This document shows positions 6,275-6,313 of a stretch of 6,313 nucleotides of DNA, piece by piece. A program made the translations under genes and the position numbers. The DNA comes from Lachnospiraceae bacterium (GTDB lineage: Bacteria; Bacillota; Clostridia; Lachnospirales; Lachnospiraceae): the NCBI GenBank assembly GCA_017404585.1, contig JAFRCB010000153.1:1-6313 (forward strand), given 5' to 3'. How positions within the stretch are numbered: position 1 is the stretch's first letter; every line of letters starts with the position of its first letter. The notes under the pieces are model-generated. The model saw nothing but the letters and a program-made list of their open reading frames with translations. It did no database searches and was not told where the DNA came from.

Positions 6275-6313
6275 GTCTCTAAAGAAATGTATTCAATTAT
6301 GCTGCTGTGACCC

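Larger units (their letters stand above)
5874..6313. other. gene-free upstream region with several hairpins
   Basis: These 440 bases contain no reading frame I can support as a gene. A minus-strand frame of 92 codons (6257-5979) has arginine/serine-rich composition with no domain, no spaced ribosome site, and runs straight through the hairpins, so it looks fortuitous. The section nearest the operon (5874-5935) is AT-rich and holds the candidate promoter. The section from about 6050 to 6275 is dense in inverted repeats, listed separately. No tRNA, rRNA, CRISPR array or transposase is seen. The right edge cuts the region, so an upstream gene may start or end beyond it. Confidence 0.6.

Noticed and set aside
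5749..6282. 177-codon plus-strand frame crossing the operon promoter region
   Set aside because: It starts inside the antisense of the family-4 glycosyltransferase gene, runs through the promoter and hairpins, and shows no family features.

Overview
The window carries a single polysaccharide (cell-surface glycan) assembly operon on the minus strand. About 440 bp of gene-free but structure-rich DNA lies upstream of it, at the right-hand end. Base composition is balanced (roughly half G+C by eye). A strong GGAGGTG ribosome site, TTG starts, tightly overlapping genes and the gene content (LicD protein, multi-membrane polymerase, Galf-transferase-like protein, MsbA-type exporter) suggest a Bacillota genome of the class Clostridia, plausibly Lachnospiraceae. 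That assignment is an inference from style and families, not from a marker gene.

Read in transcription order (right to left), the layout is as follows. A family-4 glycosyltransferase (5873 to 4743) is preceded by a perfect TATAAT -10 box. After a 39 bp gap that holds a textbook Shine-Dalgarno comes a second glycosyltransferase resembling WbbI-type beta-1,6-galactofuranosyltransferases (4703 to 3540, TTG start). Its 3' end overlaps a polytopic membrane protein, probably a Wzy-like polymerase (about 3577 to 2222). That gene joins a LicD-family phosphotransferase through a TAATG junction (2222 to 1290). The LicD gene joins a fused membrane/ATPase ABC exporter through an ATGA junction (1293, running off the left edge just after Walker A).

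Taken together, the two cytoplasmic transferases would add sugars to a lipid-linked repeat. The LicD protein would add a phospho-linked substituent such as phosphocholine. The ABC exporter is a candidate to flip the lipid-linked unit or another lipid/peptide, and the polymerase would join units outside the membrane. A Wzy-like polymerase followed by an ABC exporter, with no Wzx flippase in view, is the most interesting feature of the coding part.

The upstream region (5874-6313) has no convincing gene. It does hold a compact 60-nt compound hairpin (6083-6143), a GTGA-capped hairpin (6171-6184), an A6GC/GCT6 hairpin (6060-6078), another imperfect hairpin (6250-6274) and a 10-bp direct repeat. 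This looks like a structured RNA or a dispersed palindromic element and is the best candidate for something undescribed here.
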